Shown here: in pieces, positions 25,060 through 33,560 of the stretch
Layout of the letters: each line of letters opens with the position of its first letter
Position numbering within the stretch: the first letter of the stretch is position 1
Source: Natronomonas gomsonensis
GTDB taxonomy: Archaea > Halobacteriota > Halobacteria > Halobacteriales > Haloarculaceae
Length of the DNA stretch: 64,000 bases
Reading direction: 5' to 3'
Assembly (NCBI RefSeq): GCF_024300825.1
Contig: NZ_CP101323.1
Coordinates: 3,162,001-3,226,000, forward strand
Program-made: the position numbers and the translations under genes
The notes under the pieces: model-generated
Told to the model about the DNA's origin: nothing
The model's input: the letters and a program-made list of their open reading frames with translations, nothing else
Databases searched by the model: none

Positions 25060-25802
25060 CCGCTCTCACCAACGGCGCTGACGGCCGTTCCGAACGTCTC
25101 CGCGAGGGCGTCGCTGTCGACGAACTCCTCGGTCGGGCCGTCGAACCGAAGCCGGCGGTTCAGACAGACGACTCGTTCGGCGTGGTCGGTGACCGCACGC
25201 AGGTCGTGTTCGACCAACAGGACGGTGATGCCGTCGTCGTTGAGCGTTTCGAGCAGTGCGTAGAAGGCGTCGACCGACTCGGCGTCGACGCCGACAGTCG
25301 GTTCGTCGAGGACGAGCAGGTCGGCCTCGCCGGCCAGCGCTCGTGCGATGAAGGCACGCTGTCGTTGCCCGCCGGAGAGTTGGGTCACGGGGCGGTCGGC
25401 GAAGGCGCTCATCCCGACGACGTCGAGAGCGCGGTCGACGATTTCCCAGTCTTCGGCAGAGAGGAGGCCGTACCCCACGTGGGGAAACCGACCCATCTTC
25501 ACCACCTCACGGACGGTAATCGGCATCTCCTTTGCGGCGTTCGCCTGCTGGGCGACGTATCCGACTCGGGACCCCTCGTCGAAGCGATGGGCGGGTTCGC
25601 CGAACAGCCGGACCGAACCGCTGTCGGGTTCGAGCAGACCGAGGACGAGACGCATCAGCGTCGACTTCCCGGAACCGTTCGGGCCGACGATTGCGGCGTA
25701 CTCGCCGGGGTCGATGCGGAGCGAGACGTTCTCGACGACCGGCGTCGCGGTGTAGCCGAACGTCACGTCGTCGAGTTCGGCGATGGGTCCCTCGGTCGTC
25801 AT
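25056..25802 (-). CDS. znuC: Zinc/manganese-type ABC transporter ATP-binding protein
   Basis: The 248-residue ATPase powers metal import. Walker A (GPNGSGKS, about residues 40-47), the Q-loop (VAQQANAAKEMPIT), the signature LSGGQRQRAF and Walker B (LLVLDEPTVGVD) are all intact. ATG at 25802 overlaps the stop of the binding-protein gene by ATGA, giving a znuA-znuC-znuB operon on the minus strand. The frame is open upstream, but those codons belong to the preceding gene's region. Confidence 0.95.
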   Translation of the reverse strand: MTTEGPIAELDDVTFGYTATPVVENVSLRIDPGEYAAIVGPNGSGKSTLMRLVLGLLEPDSGSVRLFGEPAHRFDEGSRVGYVAQQANAAKEMPITVREVVKMGRFPHVGYGLLSAEDWEIVDRALDVVGMSAFADRPVTQLSGGQRQRAFIARALAGEADLLVLDEPTVGVDAESVDAFYALLETLNDDGITVLLVEHDLRAVTDHAERVVCLNRRLRFDGPTEEFVDSDALAETFGTAVSAVGESG

Positions 25803-26863
25803 TCGAAGTTCCTCCACTCCTCGGCCCAGCCGTCGGGACCGGCGTCTTCGGGCGCTTTGTTTCCGAGGACAACTTCGAACGTCGGCATGTTGATGTTGTA
25901 CGCGATTTCCTCGTATCCCCAGTCGTTTTTGACCCACTCCTCACGGACGCCGGCGTAGGGCGTCACCGGGAAGTACGCCGACACGTCCGTCTCGGCGATG
26001 AGCTGTTTGGCGGGTCGGCGGGTCTCGAAGACGCCGGCACCGACGTACTCGATGTCGTTTTCCTCGATGACGCGCTTTGCCTCCCTGATGTCGGAGGGCT
26101 TTACGTCACCGCTGGCTGCAAGATTGACGACGAGCGGCCGCATCTCGACGCCGTAGCGCGTTCCGATGTACTGGAAGGCGTTGTGTGCGGCCAACTGGAC
26201 TACGTCCCGCGTCGCGGCGTCGAATATCGCCTCGTAGTCGCCGTCGATGCGGTCGAGTACGTCGCTCTTGTAGGTCTCGGCGTTGTCGCGGAGCGTCGCC
26301 TCGTGGTCGGGAGCGAGTTCGACGAACCCCTCGGTGATGTTGTCGACGGACTGCTTGGCTCGCTGGGGGTCGAGCCAGAAGTGGGGGTCCTTGCCGCGGT
26401 TCTCGCCGACGCCCTCCTCGTCGCGGTCGAGACTCGCCGCGAGGTCGACCAACTCGACGCCCTCCCGGACGTTGATGAGTTTGGTGTCGATGCCGTCGTC
26501 TTTCAGCGTCCGAATCGTCCGGTCGGCCCACGGCTGGAACTCCTCTCCGACGTGGACGAACGCGTCCGCCTCGATTACCTCTCTGGTGATACTGGAGTTC
26601 GGCTGCCAGCCGTGGCCGTGGAGTCCCGTCGGAATCAGGTTTCGGACCTCTATCGGCGTCTCTCGGGCGATTTTCCGACCGAAGTCGTAGAAACTGAAGA
26701 ACGACGCGACCGCGACCGGTCCGTCGTCGCCGGCTCCCCCGGGTGCACTCGCCTCGCCGAGGCAGCCGGCGAGGCCGGCGGCTAACAGTCCGCCGCCCCC
26801 GGCGACTGCCTGCCGCCGGGTGAGGACCGGCCGGTCGCGGCCGCCGGTTCCGTGATGTGTCAT
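25799..26863 (-). CDS. znuA: Zinc/manganese-type ABC transporter substrate-binding lipoprotein
   Basis: The 354-residue protein has a Tat signal (TRRQAVAG) and a lipobox (LAGCLG), so it is exported folded and anchored by a lipid. The cluster A-1 features are present: a histidine site around GLHGHGWQPNSS and VHVGEEFQPW, then DPHFWLDPQRA, which supply metal ligands. It lacks the long His-rich loop of many zinc-specific ZnuA proteins, so manganese or another metal is possible. Two TTAG...CTAA palindromes upstream suggest metal-dependent repression. Confidence 0.92.
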   Translation of the reverse strand: MTHHGTGGRDRPVLTRRQAVAGGGGLLAAGLAGCLGEASAPGGAGDDGPVAVASFFSFYDFGRKIARETPIEVRNLIPTGLHGHGWQPNSSITREVIEADAFVHVGEEFQPWADRTIRTLKDDGIDTKLINVREGVELVDLAASLDRDEEGVGENRGKDPHFWLDPQRAKQSVDNITEGFVELAPDHEATLRDNAETYKSDVLDRIDGDYEAIFDAATRDVVQLAAHNAFQYIGTRYGVEMRPLVVNLAASGDVKPSDIREAKRVIEENDIEYVGAGVFETRRPAKQLIAETDVSAYFPVTPYAGVREEWVKNDWGYEEIAYNINMPTFEVVLGNKAPEDAGPDGWAEEWRNFE

Positions 26864-26890
26864 TACGAAGACTTAGCCACCAGTTCATAT

Positions 26891-26908
26891 TTAGGACTTA
26901 TGGTCTAA
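26891..26908 (-). promoter_or_regulatory. TTAG-N10-CTAA operator-like site upstream of znuA
   Basis: TTAGGACTTATGGTCTAA is an imperfect inverted repeat that shares the GTCTAA half-site with the perfect palindrome at 26917-26930. It lies 28-45 bases before the znuA start and next to an ATATAG box. Confidence 0.5.
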
Positions 26909-26916
26909 TATAGAAT

Positions 26917-26930
26917 TTAGACTAGTCTAA
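26917..26930 (-). promoter_or_regulatory. Perfect 14-bp palindrome TTAGACTAGTCTAA upstream of znuA
   Basis: The 14 bases are exactly self-complementary and lie 54-67 bases before the znuA start, beyond the probable TATA box. TTAG...CTAA arms are typical of DtxR/MntR-family metalloregulator operators in bacteria, and haloarchaea have DtxR-family regulators such as SirR and TroR. The regulator is inferred. Confidence 0.6.
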
Positions 26931-26998
26931 TCCTCTCGATTGAGGGTTCGGTGCCGAGCGCCCGTGGATTTATGTACTGTGCGGGCCGAAACTCGCAT

Positions 26999-27664
26999 AT
27001 GGCCGCGCACTGCCGGCCGGTATTGCGGAACCTGTTCGACGACTCACCGACCCCCCACATCGCGCATCCGCCGCGCACCCATCGCCGAGACTTCTACCTC
27101 GCCACCGACGGGTCCTACCGTGCGGACGGTGCTGGCGGGTTGGGTGTCGTCATCGAAACGCGCGACGGCGAGCGTGTCGCTCGCCTCTCGGTGCCCGACG
27201 CGGTACCGGACAACAACGTCGCCGAGTATCGGGCCCTCCATCTCGGTCTCGACGTGTTGGCGGCACGAGCGCCCCGAAACGCCCGCGTGGGTGTCCTCAT
27301 CGACCACGACGACCTCGCGGCGAACGTCAACCGCGCGACGCTCGCCACACGGGGCCCCGACGGTCGGCCACCGCATCCGTTCCGCGTCCCCACCGAAAGC
27401 ACCACCCACTGGCGGGGCATCCGTGCCCGCGTCGCCGGCTTCGGCGAACTCCGTGCGGCCCGCATCGACAGCGGCGACAACCCGGCTCATCCGCTCGCGA
27501 ACACGCCCGACCAGTACGCCCACGTCAACCGCGAACCCGACCGCTGTGTCCTCCCGCGCGACGAGCGCTGGCGAGCGCCCGACGACGACCGGTACCCGCC
27601 ACCGTCCCGTGCCGACCGCGACCGCTCCAACAACTTCGTCGGCGGCGGGTCGGCTAGCGATTAA
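26999..27664 (+). CDS. rnhA: RNase HI-like ribonuclease
   Basis: The 221-residue protein has an RNase H fold with acidic active-site residues in YLATDGSYRADGAGGLGVVI and NNVAEYRALHLGL, plus a later Asp in VLIDHDD. It cuts RNA in RNA-DNA hybrids. The C-terminal third is Arg/Asp/Pro-rich and unlike the short bacterial enzyme. A TTTATG box near 26970 places the transcript start close to ATG 26999, so the mRNA is probably leaderless; earlier in-frame GTG and ATG codons are less likely. Confidence 0.82.
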   Translation: MAAHCRPVLRNLFDDSPTPHIAHPPRTHRRDFYLATDGSYRADGAGGLGVVIETRDGERVARLSVPDAVPDNNVAEYRALHLGLDVLAARAPRNARVGVLIDHDDLAANVNRATLATRGPDGRPPHPFRVPTESTTHWRGIRARVAGFGELRAARIDSGDNPAHPLANTPDQYAHVNREPDRCVLPRDERWRAPDDDRYPPPSRADRDRSNNFVGGGSASD

Positions 27665-28102
27665 AAACCCAGCTTACTAACACCCACTTTTTACTCCCTC
27701 GGGTGTCCTCGCGCGCCTCCGGCGCGCTGCGGGCACCACTCGGTCGCAAAAACTTGGGGAAAAACGACCCGACGCCTCGCTACGCTCGGCGTCGGCGAAC
27801 CGCTCGCTCCCTACGGTCGCTCGCGGATGCCTACCCGCTACCGATGTAGAATATCCGCGCGAGCGAAGCGAGCGCGGTTCGCGGCGACGAACGATAGCGA
27901 GACGCGACCGGAGGGAGCGTCTCGGAAAAGCGAACGGCGAACGAAGTGAGCCGTGAGCCAAGTGAGTCGCCGTAGCGAGTGCCGACTAACGCGCCCGTAG
28001 GGCGCGGCTGGAGGCTCTCGCGCATATTTTCCCCAAGTTTTTGCCGAGAACCGGTGTCGCGCGCCGGATGGCGCGCGACCCGCGTTCTCGTGCAAAAAGT
28101 GG
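27665..28102. repeat. Hairpin-rich spacer between rnhA and hemA
   Basis: No gene is seen. The spacer is a series of perfect short inverted repeats: GCGCGCC-TCC-GGCGCGC (27711-27727), then an 8-bp stem CGAGACGC/GCGTCTCG, GCGCCC-GTA-GGGCGC, and TCGCGCGCC-GGAT-GGCGCGCGA nested in GAGAAC/GTTCTC. An 18-bp inverted repeat encloses most of it (27746-27763 and 28027-28044). It lies between convergent genes, so it may act in termination or be a relic of a small palindromic element. Confidence 0.75.
27746..28044. repeat. 299-bp segment bounded by perfect 18-bp inverted repeats
   Basis: GCAAAAACTTGGGGAAAA at 27746-27763 is the exact reverse complement of 28027-28044. No gene lies inside. The size and ends recall a MITE-like non-autonomous element, but no clear target duplication was found. 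Confidence 0.6.
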
Positions 28103-29458
28103 CTAGTCGTCGTCGACCGTCAACTGCTCTAAGACGGCGTCGGGCATCTGTCGCCGCATCTCGTCGGGAATCCCGTCGGGCGCATCCGGGCGGTTGGCGG
28201 GTTCGGGTTTCAGTCCGGGGCCGAACAACTGAAGGGCGGTGTTGATGGTCGTCCAGTCGTCGTTCTCGGCGGCGTCCCGGAGGCTCTGTGTCGGCGCGGA
28301 GAGAATCTGCCCGACGAGCGCGTCGGCCATCGATTCGAGGATTTCCTGCTGTTCGTCGGTGAGGCCGTCGTCGGACTCGGCTTCGAGTTTCGAGACGGCG
28401 GTTCGGAGTTCTCGGGCTTTGATGCGCTCTGCGCCCTCGTACATCGCCCCGATGACCTGGTCGGCGCGCTTGCGCTTGTACTGGGCGATGAGGTGGTCGA
28501 ACTCCTCGTCTATCATCGCTTCGACGGTTTCTGCGGCTTCACGCCGCTGGCTACGCGTTTCGTCGGTGACCGACTGCAGCGAATCGAGGTCGTGGAGTTC
28601 GACCTCGTCGACGGTTCGCGCCGCCGGCGTCACGTCACGCGGCTGGGCGATGTCGATGATGAGCGTCTCGCCGACCTCTTCGAGCGTGTCGCTGTCGAGG
28701 ACGTGGTCGTCGCTGCCCGTCGCGGTGACGACGATGTCGGCCTCTTCGACGGCAATCGGGAGGGCGGCGAGGCCGACGGCAGCGGCAGAATCGGTGTCGA
28801 GTTCCTCAACGATGTGTTCGGCGTGTGGGAGCGTCCGGTTGGCGACGACGACACGGTTGACGGCGTCGTCGAGCGCGCGGGCCGCCAGCGTCGCCATCTT
28901 TCCGGCGCCGACGACGAGTGCGGTCGCGTCGGCGAGGTCACGCTCGCTTTCGGCGAGTTCGACGGCGGCCGACCCAAGCGAGACGACGCCCTCGTTGATT
29001 GCGGTCTCGCTGCGGGCGCGTTCGCCGACGTGCAGCGCCTTCAGTACGGCGTCGTCGAGCGTCGACCCGATGCCGCCAGCGCCCCGAGCAGCCTCGTAGG
29101 CTTCCCGGACCTGTCCGATAATCTGGTCTTCGCCGATGACGAGCGATTCGAGGCCGCAGGCGACCCGCATCAGGTGCCGGAGGCTCTCTTCGTGGCCCAA
29201 CTCGCGGGTCGCCCCCGGGTCGACGCCGACGAGGTACTCGTCGAGCGCCTCGCGGGCGGTTTCGGCCTCGTCGGCGACGACGTAGGCCTCCGCGCGATTG
29301 CAGGTCTGGAGGACGAACGCCTCCGAGACACCGGGACGCTTCAGAAGCGCCTCGACGGCCTCGCGTTCGGAGGTCTCGCAGGCGGCTTCGATTTGCTCGA
29401 CGCTCGCGTGGCTGTATGAGACGCTGACCCCAGCGATGATTCCGGTTCCGATGTTCAC
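28103..29458 (-). CDS. hemA: Glutamyl-tRNA reductase
   Basis: The 451-residue enzyme reduces glutamyl-tRNA(Glu) to glutamate-1-semialdehyde, the first committed step of tetrapyrrole synthesis. It has the catalytic cysteine motif QTCNRAEAYV (about residues 49-58), GLESLVIGEDQIIGQVREAY, an NADPH-binding GAGKM and a C-terminal dimerisation helix, followed by an extra polar tail. The GTG start overlaps the sirC stop by GTGA. It is the last gene of an ahbAB-sirC-hemA operon. Confidence 0.96.
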   Translation of the reverse strand: MNIGTGIIAGVSVSYSHASVEQIEAACETSEREAVEALLKRPGVSEAFVLQTCNRAEAYVVADEAETAREALDEYLVGVDPGATRELGHEESLRHLMRVACGLESLVIGEDQIIGQVREAYEAARGAGGIGSTLDDAVLKALHVGERARSETAINEGVVSLGSAAVELAESERDLADATALVVGAGKMATLAARALDDAVNRVVVANRTLPHAEHIVEELDTDSAAAVGLAALPIAVEEADIVVTATGSDDHVLDSDTLEEVGETLIIDIAQPRDVTPAARTVDEVELHDLDSLQSVTDETRSQRREAAETVEAMIDEEFDHLIAQYKRKRADQVIGAMYEGAERIKARELRTAVSKLEAESDDGLTDEQQEILESMADALVGQILSAPTQSLRDAAENDDWTTINTALQLFGPGLKPEPANRPDAPDGIPDEMRRQMPDAVLEQLTVDDD

Positions 29459-30102
29459 TCCTTGTCACCCAACGCCGATTCGACGACGGCGTCTACTGTT
29501 CGTCGTGGCTTAGCCCCGCCTGTACCTAAAACCTTCCAAACACGCGGCGATTGCACGACGGCTCGGACTGCATCCCGACGAGCACTCGCGTCGACGCCGC
29601 GTCGTTTCAGTTCCTCGCGCACCTCGGCGGTCAACGTCGCCAACTCACCCGCGCCGTCGATGTCCGACTGGATGCGCTTTCGGAGTTCCTTCGATAGCGC
29701 GGGACTCGCACCGCTGGTCGACACCGAGACGACCACGTCGTCGTCCCGGACCGTCGCGGGAACGACCACGCTGCCCACCTCGCGGTCCCCGGAGCGGTCG
29801 GCGCGGTTGATGAGAACCGAACGCTCCTGTGCGGCCGCCTCGACGGCGTCGTTGACCGCCGCGTCGTCTGTCGCCGCCACCACGAGCGCCGGGTCGACTC
29901 GTTCGACCCACACCGGCACGTCCTCGGCGGTCGGCGCCGCTCGTACTCGGTCCGCGTCGCCGTAGTCGTCGGCCGGGAACTCGGGGCTGACGACGACGAC
30001 GCGCGCCTCGCGGGCGAATCGCCTGGCCTTCCTGGCCCCGACCGGCCCGCCGCCGACGACGAGCACCGTCTCGTCCGTAAAGTCGTGATACAGCGGTATC
30101 AT
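29455..30102 (-). CDS. sirC: Precorrin-2 dehydrogenase (siroheme synthase, SirC/CysG-N type)
   Basis: The 215-residue protein oxidises precorrin-2 to sirohydrochlorin with NAD. The N-terminus has the nucleotide motif VLVVGGGPVGARKARR; NRADRS and VSVSTSGASPALSKELRKRI are typical of the family's later parts. It lies 9 bases after ahbAB and overlaps hemA, placing it in the siroheme-to-heme route. Whether it also inserts iron is not clear from sequence. Confidence 0.92.
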   Translation of the reverse strand: MIPLYHDFTDETVLVVGGGPVGARKARRFAREARVVVVSPEFPADDYGDADRVRAAPTAEDVPVWVERVDPALVVAATDDAAVNDAVEAAAQERSVLINRADRSGDREVGSVVVPATVRDDDVVVSVSTSGASPALSKELRKRIQSDIDGAGELATLTAEVREELKRRGVDASARRDAVRAVVQSPRVWKVLGTGGAKPRRTVDAVVESALGDKE

Positions 30103-30111
30103 CGGGTTCGG

Positions 30112-31170
30112 CTACTCCGTGTTCGCATCGGCGCGTTCGTCCAGTCGGATACCGGTCTTCTTCAGTATCTGCGTCGAGAACAGCGTATCCCAGTCGTCGT
30201 CGCCGACGTCCCAGAAGGACTCCATCGTCTCTTTGACCTGCTGGATGCGCTGTTGACTTTCTTCTTCGCTCCGGCCGTGTGTCATCGCGAAGAAGTTGTA
30301 CGGCCAGACGCCCTCGTGACGCGGCCGACGGTAGCAGTGCGTGACGAAATCCAGCGACGCGACTTCCGGCCCGACCTCCGAGACGAGGTCGTCGGGGACG
30401 TTCCAGACGGTCATCCCGTTTTCCGTGTAGCCGAGACTGTAGTGGTTCGGAATCACACCGACACGGCGGACCTTCCCCTCCTCGTTGAATCGCTTGATTG
30501 TGCTGGTGACCCACTCGGTGTCGACGCCGAGTTCTTCGGCCACGTCGGCGTACGGCGTCGCGGTGACGGGCAGGCCGCCCTGAACCTCGACGATGAGGTC
30601 CCGCTCTTCGGGGGTGAGCGTGTCCCGTTCGACCGGTTCGACGGCAGGGCCGAGGTCCGAGCAATCGAGGTCGCCGTCGGGAATCGGGCCGTCGAGGAGG
30701 AACTTCGCCTCGACGCGGAACTCCTCGCGCTTCGGGAGGTTGTACGTCTCTTGGCCGGTTTCAGCTTCGATGTCTGCCAACACGCGGTCGACGGCGTCGG
30801 GGTCGGCCACCGAGACGACGAACCACATGTTGAGATGGGGGTGTTCCCGTTCGTAGTTGTGGGCGACCTCTCTGTGGGCGTTGACCTGGTCGGCCACCTC
30901 CTCGAAGCGCTCCTCGGGTGCGTGCATCGCCACGAGCGTCGCCGCACCGCCGATTTCCTGGGCGTTGATGAGCGCGCCGAAGCGCGTCAACACGCCGTCG
31001 TCATCGAGTCGTTGGACCCGTTCAAGGAGTTCCTCGCCAGTCACGCCGATGCCGCGCGCCCGAAGCGCTTCGGCGGCGGGGTCGAACGGGGATTCGACGA
31101 CGGGAAAGCCGCCCTGGAAGGCGTTGATGATGGCCCGGTCGATGCGGTCCAGTCCGGCGGTGGCGCTCAT
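30112..31170 (-). CDS. ahbAB: Siroheme decarboxylase, fused AhbA-AhbB
   Basis: The 352-residue protein contains two Lrp/AsnC-like halves, each a helix-turn-helix followed by a ferredoxin-like domain. The first begins near residue 8 (DRIDRAIINAFQGGFP) and the second near 178 (TPEERDLIVEVQGGLPVTAT). AhbA and AhbB, separate in many prokaryotes, form the complex that removes carboxyl groups from siroheme in the alternative heme pathway. Its place before sirC and hemA supports this over a transcription-factor role. ATG at 31170 begins the similarity; upstream codons in frame are not family-like. Confidence 0.88.
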   Translation of the reverse strand: MSATAGLDRIDRAIINAFQGGFPVVESPFDPAAEALRARGIGVTGEELLERVQRLDDDGVLTRFGALINAQEIGGAATLVAMHAPEERFEEVADQVNAHREVAHNYEREHPHLNMWFVVSVADPDAVDRVLADIEAETGQETYNLPKREEFRVEAKFLLDGPIPDGDLDCSDLGPAVEPVERDTLTPEERDLIVEVQGGLPVTATPYADVAEELGVDTEWVTSTIKRFNEEGKVRRVGVIPNHYSLGYTENGMTVWNVPDDLVSEVGPEVASLDFVTHCYRRPRHEGVWPYNFFAMTHGRSEEESQQRIQQVKETMESFWDVGDDDWDTLFSTQILKKTGIRLDERADANTE

Positions 31171-31296
31171 TGTCGGTACTCGGAGTTTCGGGACAATAAC
31201 GGCGTCGGCTAGCGACGGTTTCGGGGGCGTTCGGAACCCTGTAGCGGTTGCCTCGCCACGACCCTTTATACGGTCTCCGCGAGTACGAAAGAGTGT

Positions 31297-32298
31297 ATGC
31301 GCATCCTTGTCGTCGGCGGTACGGGCTTCATCGGCGAGAACCTGTGTCGAGAGTTGCACCGGCGGGGACACGACGTGACGGCGCTGTCGCGTTCCCCGAA
31401 CGAGGCCGACCTGCCGAGTGGCGTCGAAACCGCCATGGGCGACGTGGCGGCGTACGACTCCATCGAAGCCGCCTTCGAGAGCCAAGACGCCGCCATCAAC
31501 CTCGTCGCGTTGTCGCCGCTGTTCCGCCCGAAAGGCGGCAACGACAAACACTTCGAAGTCCATCGCGATGGCACCGAAAACGTCGTCCGCGCGGCCGAGG
31601 AACACGGCGTCGGAAAACTGGTCCAGATGAGTGCCCTCGGCGCCGACCCCGACGGGAACACGGCCTACATCCAATCGAAGGGCCTCGCCGAGGCCATCGT
31701 CAAGGAGTCGGGACTCGATTGGGTCATCTTCCGACCCTCCGTCGTCTTCGGGGACGGCGGCGAGTTCGTCTCCTTTACGAAGAAACTCGCTCCGCCGTAT
31801 CTCACCCCGCTTCCCGGTGGCGGGAAGACCCGGTTCCAGCCCATCTGGGTCGGCGACCTCGTTCCGATGCTCGCCGATGGGCTGGAGGGTGTCGAACCGA
31901 CCAACGAAGACGACACCGAAGACGAGGGACCGACGCCGGCCATCCGTCGTGTCGACGACTCGGAGGACGCGGGTGCCGAAGAGCAGGAGCCACACGTCGG
32001 CGAAACCTATGACATCGGCGGCCCGGAGGTGTTGACGCTGGCGGAAGTCGCGAAACTGGCCCACGCGGCCGACGACAAGCCTATCGACGTGGTGCCGGTT
32101 CCGATGGCGCTGACGAAAATCGGGCTGCGACTCGCCGATTTCGTCCCCGGTGCGCCGATGGGGTCGGACCAGTACCGTTCGCTGCAGTTCGACAACACCA
32201 CCGACGACAACGACATCGACGCCTTCGGCCTCACTCCCGAGGACATGACGACGCTGGCCGACTATCTCGGCGTCGACCCCGAGACGTTGGACGACTGA
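31297..32298 (+). CDS. NAD(P)-binding protein of the complex I NDUFA9-like family
   Basis: The 333-residue protein is an atypical short-chain dehydrogenase with a Rossmann motif GGTGFIGENL at the N-terminus, SALGADPDGNTAY in the middle and FRPSVVFGDGGE. An acidic insertion at about residues 205-235 is typical of halophilic adaptation. Eukaryotic relatives belong to complex I assembly; archaeal members are of unknown substrate. It is divergent from ahbAB with 126 bases between starts. Confidence 0.85.
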   Translation: MRILVVGGTGFIGENLCRELHRRGHDVTALSRSPNEADLPSGVETAMGDVAAYDSIEAAFESQDAAINLVALSPLFRPKGGNDKHFEVHRDGTENVVRAAEEHGVGKLVQMSALGADPDGNTAYIQSKGLAEAIVKESGLDWVIFRPSVVFGDGGEFVSFTKKLAPPYLTPLPGGGKTRFQPIWVGDLVPMLADGLEGVEPTNEDDTEDEGPTPAIRRVDDSEDAGAEEQEPHVGETYDIGGPEVLTLAEVAKLAHAADDKPIDVVPVPMALTKIGLRLADFVPGAPMGSDQYRSLQFDNTTDDNDIDAFGLTPEDMTTLADYLGVDPETLDD

Positions 32299-32390
32299 TA
32301 CGTAGAGGGCGGTCGAATCGTCATCTCAGCGTCTGACTCGGGCCGAAAGCTTATCCTTCCCGTGGGACGCTATCCGGGACAAGTGACGTT

Positions 32391-33560
32391 ATGAAACTCG
32401 CAATGATCGGCTTCGGGCAGGCCGGCGGGAAAATTCTCGACCGGTTCCTCGAATACGACTCTACCCGCGGGACGGGCATCATCGGCCACGCCGTCGCCGT
32501 CAACACGGCGAAGGCGGATTTGATGGGCCTGGACTACGTACCGAACGAGAACCGGGTTCTCATCGGCCAATCGGTCGTGAAGGGCCACGGTGCCGGCACC
32601 GAACCGGAGCTGGGCGAACGATGCGCCCGCGAGGACATGGAGGAGATTCAGACGGCCATCGACACCATGACGAGCAGCGAAATCGACGCGTTCCTCATCA
32701 TGGCCGGCCTCGGCGGCGGCACCGGCAGCGGTGGTGCGCCCATCTTGGCCGAACACCTCCAGCGACTGTACGTCGAACCCGTCTACGGGCTCGGTATCCT
32801 CCCTGCCCGCGACGAGGGAGGCATCTACAACCGCAACGCGGCGCGGTCGTTCCAGGAGTTCGCCGAAAGCGTCGACAATCTGCTCACCTTCGACAACGAC
32901 GCGTTCAAAACCGGCGGCGAGAGCCTCGGCGAGGGGTACGCCGAAATCAATCAGGAAATCGTCGCTCGCTTCGGCGCGCTGTTCTCCGCGGGCGAGGTCG
33001 AGGCGATGGGCGACGACGTGGCCGAAAGCGTCGTCGACGCCTCCGAAATCATCAACACCCTCGGCGACCACGGCATCACCTCTATCGGCTACGCCAGCGA
33101 GGAAGTCGAATCCCAGAGCAAGGGACTGCTCGATAGGTTCCGCGGCAACAACGACGGCGACGGCCTCGAAAGCTCCGGCGACGCGACGAACCGAATCACC
33201 TCACTCGTTCGTCGGGCAACGCTCGGAAAGCTCACGCTGCAGTGTGAAGTCGACAGCACCGAACGGGCGCTGTTGCTCGTCTCCGGTCCGCCGAAGGCGC
33301 TCAATCGAAAGGGCATAGACAAAGCGCGGAAGTGGCTCGAGGAGACCACCGGCTGTATGGAGGTGCGGGCCGGCGACTACCCGCTCCCCAACGAGAACCG
33401 GGTGGCGGCAATCGTCGTCCTCTCGGGGGTGACCGACGTCCCGCGCGTCAAGGAGATGCAGCGGATGGCCATCGAGGCCGAGGAGAACGTCGAACAGCTC
33501 CGAGCGAAGAGCGAGGAGGACTTAGACGACCTCATAGAGTACGGCGACGATGAGGAGTAG
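32391..33560 (+). CDS. cetZ1: CetZ tubulin-like GTPase
   Basis: The 389-residue protein belongs to the archaeal tubulin/FtsZ superfamily and shapes the cell rather than dividing it. The N-terminus MIGFGQAGGKILDRF and the tubulin signature GLGGGTGSGGAPIL (about residues 106-119) bind GTP; an NRNAARSF helix and a C-terminal acidic tail follow. The sequence is CetZ-like, not FtsZ-like, and its neighbour cofC matches the remembered surroundings of cetZ1 in Haloferax volcanii. The number is therefore inferred from context. Confidence 0.92.
   Translation: MKLAMIGFGQAGGKILDRFLEYDSTRGTGIIGHAVAVNTAKADLMGLDYVPNENRVLIGQSVVKGHGAGTEPELGERCAREDMEEIQTAIDTMTSSEIDAFLIMAGLGGGTGSGGAPILAEHLQRLYVEPVYGLGILPARDEGGIYNRNAARSFQEFAESVDNLLTFDNDAFKTGGESLGEGYAEINQEIVARFGALFSAGEVEAMGDDVAESVVDASEIINTLGDHGITSIGYASEEVESQSKGLLDRFRGNNDGDGLESSGDATNRITSLVRRATLGKLTLQCEVDSTERALLLVSGPPKALNRKGIDKARKWLEETTGCMEVRAGDYPLPNENRVAAIVVLSGVTDVPRVKEMQRMAIEAEENVEQLRAKSEEDLDDLIEYGDDEE

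Noticed and set aside
27665-28102. CRISPR-like repeat array
   Set aside because: The units are inverted, unequal in sequence and length, and lack regularly spaced identical direct repeats.
30112-31170. Lrp/AsnC transcription factor instead of siroheme decarboxylase
   Set aside because: Two fused Lrp-like halves and an operon with sirC and hemA favour AhbAB; a plain regulator has one half only.
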